Part shown: positions 62,157 through 64,000 of the stretch, one piece after another
Layout of the letters: each line of letters starts with the position of its first letter
Position numbering within the stretch: the first letter of the stretch is position 1
NCBI GenBank assembly: GCA_003586115.2
Contig: QVOM02000057.1
Span: forward strand, 1,618,163 to 1,682,162
DNA: 64,000 nucleotides
Reading direction: 5' to 3'
Source: Salvator merianae
Taxonomy: Eukaryota; Chordata; Lepidosauria; Squamata; Teiidae
Made by a program: the position numbers and the translations under genes
The notes under the pieces: model-generated
What the model saw: only the letters and a program-made list of their open reading frames with translations
Database searches by the model: none
Told to the model about the DNA's origin: nothing

Positions 62157-63654
62157 AGAATAAGGCTGAGAACACATTTGCCCCTCCCCCCCCCAAATCA
62201 ACCACTCCACTGTCCTGGGGGAGTGAACCAGAAGACAGTTTGGTGGGAGCGAAGGAGATTGCCAAACCAAAGTTTCATTCTTTCATCAGTACGGAAGCTT
62301 TTTTTAAATTATTATTACTATAACTTTATTGTGAGTATATTTACATTCGTTCATATCTTTACAATGACTATACTGTAACTCTTAGTTATACATTGAACCT
62401 AATGCACATTTTTGTACATAAAAATTTAAACATAAAACTCTTTTTTCCCACTCTATTTTCCGACCCACACTGCTCTGCCCCAATAGAATCCTCTTCCCTT
62501 CCAGAGTATGGTAGAGTTTCCTCTTCTGTTCTGCACCTATTCAAACAATTTCTTCCAGTTTTGGCGAATGTTTTTTTCTTTTTTGGGGGGGGGGATGGAT
62601 GTCCCATATAGATTAATCTTCTCACTCTCTTAAGAAATCAAGCATTAATTGTTGTCCCACGTATCCGTGCCACTGTTTCACTGACTCATCTATGCAGAAG
62701 CAATCTGTGGGCCACTGCTGCTGGGGGGTAGCACCTGGATTTTTGAGCAGGAAATTGGGATTTCTACCAGGTTGACTGAGCACAGAATCCGCCCTTGCTT
62801 TTCTTTCTGCATTCGTGGGTTAGCGCTTTCTGCTCTCGCACCCTGAACTTCCCGGCAAACTGGCCGTTTCCCCTCTGAAATGCCACAGGAGGAATCGTTC
62901 CTTTTATAGAAGAGAAAGTGGGGAGACAAGATTTCGGCGTGACATAAAGCAGCCCTCTTCAGGTCTGGCTTAGATTAAGCGGAGGAAATGTAAAACAAGA
63001 GGGACCTTTATGGTGGCGAGAAGAATTGGATAAAGGCGCCTTTGTCCTCCTGGAGAGGAAATCACAGCGTTGGATGGGACTGGGAAGTACCAACCGACCC
63101 CTGGCAACCACCGTGCCAAGAACCCCCAGCCTGGAAATTATTCTCCCTGAGCTCTGAGTATGCCTATCATTGCAGCTCCCAAAAGACGAAGAATTAGGGT
63201 GGGTTGTTTTTTTCCCCTCCCGGAACTTAAAATCGAGACCATTCTTTTTGCAAGTCACTGGGCCCAAGGGTGGCCAGGTGTTGCTGCCGAGAATTAAAAC
63301 AGCGTATGTGGAAACAGTTTGATGCTGAGCATATGAAGGAAAGCAGGCGGTTGCCCCTTGATAACCCACCAGATAAACTGGGGTGGCCAGAACCGGACAC
63401 CTTGTTGCTTCCCTCCTTCCCGAACTGGGTGCATGTGCAGCGTGCAGCGTTTGCATCTGGCAGAAATTGTGAGCGCTGCACACCGGAAGCAGTTCATCTG
63501 CTCCCGGCACAGCTGTGGACAACAAGTTTGCTGTTGGGGTGCGTCTGCAGACGCTCCCGATCACCTGGGCCTCCGCCAAACACGGGCGCACCTTGCTAGC
63601 CTGCATGCAGGTACTCGCCAACAAGCAAGCGCAAACAGACTCTCTGGTCACGGT
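62157..63654. other. Intergenic, no recognisable gene
   Basis: The 237-residue minus frame 62959-63672 has no domain and partly overlaps a SINE, so I do not annotate it. A run of T and G (62570-62592) is low complexity. Confidence 0.45.
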
Positions 63655-63800
63655 GCTGATGCCTCCTTGCACTTTTCTTGCCCGAGATGCAGAAGTGGTT
63701 TGCCTTCTGCGGAGTTACTGGGGAACTGAACCTGTAACCCTTTCCTGTTTCCTGCAGTTGCTCTACTTGCGCAAATCCACCCAGCTTCCCATAAAATAAA
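63655..63800 (-). mobile_element. tRNA-derived SINE (minus)
   Basis: On the minus strand: 'gggttacaggttcagttccc' (box B side), 'agaaggcaaaccacttctgc' and 'atctcgggcaagaaaagtgc', the first SINE type of the window. Confidence 0.7.
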
Positions 63801-64000
63801 ATTGGCAGGAGGGAAGGGGGGGGCACTTTCTGCAGGGTCTGTGCACGCACAGGCACGAGAGACGTGTTGCGGCATCCTCAAGGGGGGGGCATTCCGCCTG
63901 GGCTTCCCTCAAATCCCTGTGAACCCTGTCAAGCGGCAGCCGGCACACGCGGTCACCAGTAAAGCAGACTGTTCCCAAAGGGTCACGGCCGTAGCGGCGG

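Overview
The window is vertebrate nuclear DNA, most likely from a squamate reptile. The evidence is split genes with GT-AG introns, CpG-island promoters, microsatellites, and a repeat load of L2-like and CR1 LINE remnants, several tRNA-derived and 5S-rRNA-derived SINEs, short fold-back DNA elements and a decayed Ty3/Gypsy element. The species cannot be named from the sequence alone.

Only two protein-coding genes can be supported, both on the + strand. ENSA (alpha-endosulfine, mitotic PP2A-B55 inhibitor) has three coding exons at 18043-18102, 20428-20556 and 20847-21017 (119 aa). It has a CpG-island promoter with a YY1-type site just downstream of inverted CCAAT boxes, and a long presumed 3' UTR reaching an AATAAA at 24847. 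MCL1 (anti-apoptotic BCL2-family protein) has three coding exons at 35631-36342, 39941-40188 and 40503-40619 (358 aa). Its promoter carries a ZNF143-like site, an inverted CCAAT box, CRE-like half-sites, GC boxes and a TATA-like box. Its presumed 3' UTR ends near an AATAAA at 41941. From established knowledge, ENSA and MCL1 are neighbours in the same orientation in human 1q21, so this is a conserved syntenic pair.

Layout: 1-17.6 kb is repeat-rich intergenic DNA with L2 fragments at 1.2, 1.6-2.0 and 3.5-3.8 kb, a cluster of 5S/tRNA SINEs at 6.2-8.2 kb, and an orphan CpG-rich block at 4.0-4.8 kb. ENSA occupies 17.7-24.9 kb. Next come an L2-like LINE with reverse-transcriptase remnants (25.1-26.3 kb), SINEs, a CR1 3' end, and a 187-bp near-perfect fold-back element at 32.3 kb. 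MCL1 occupies 35.3-42.0 kb. A minus-strand Ty3/Gypsy pol remnant (42.0-44.8 kb) begins almost at the MCL1 poly(A) signal and is itself interrupted by a hAT-type non-autonomous element with an 8-bp target duplication. From 45 to 64 kb I recognise no gene. That stretch holds SINEs, further copies of a ~224-bp fold-back element (one nested inside another), and a 6 x 86 bp minisatellite at 60.4-60.9 kb.

The two genes are not known to form a pathway, although both act in mitosis and cell survival. I found no convincing novel multi-gene system. The most interesting items are the fold-back element family with its nested insertion, the sharing of one tail by 5S-headed and tRNA-headed SINEs, lineage-specific features of ENSA and MCL1, and a weak candidate for a divergent minus-strand transcript upstream of MCL1.
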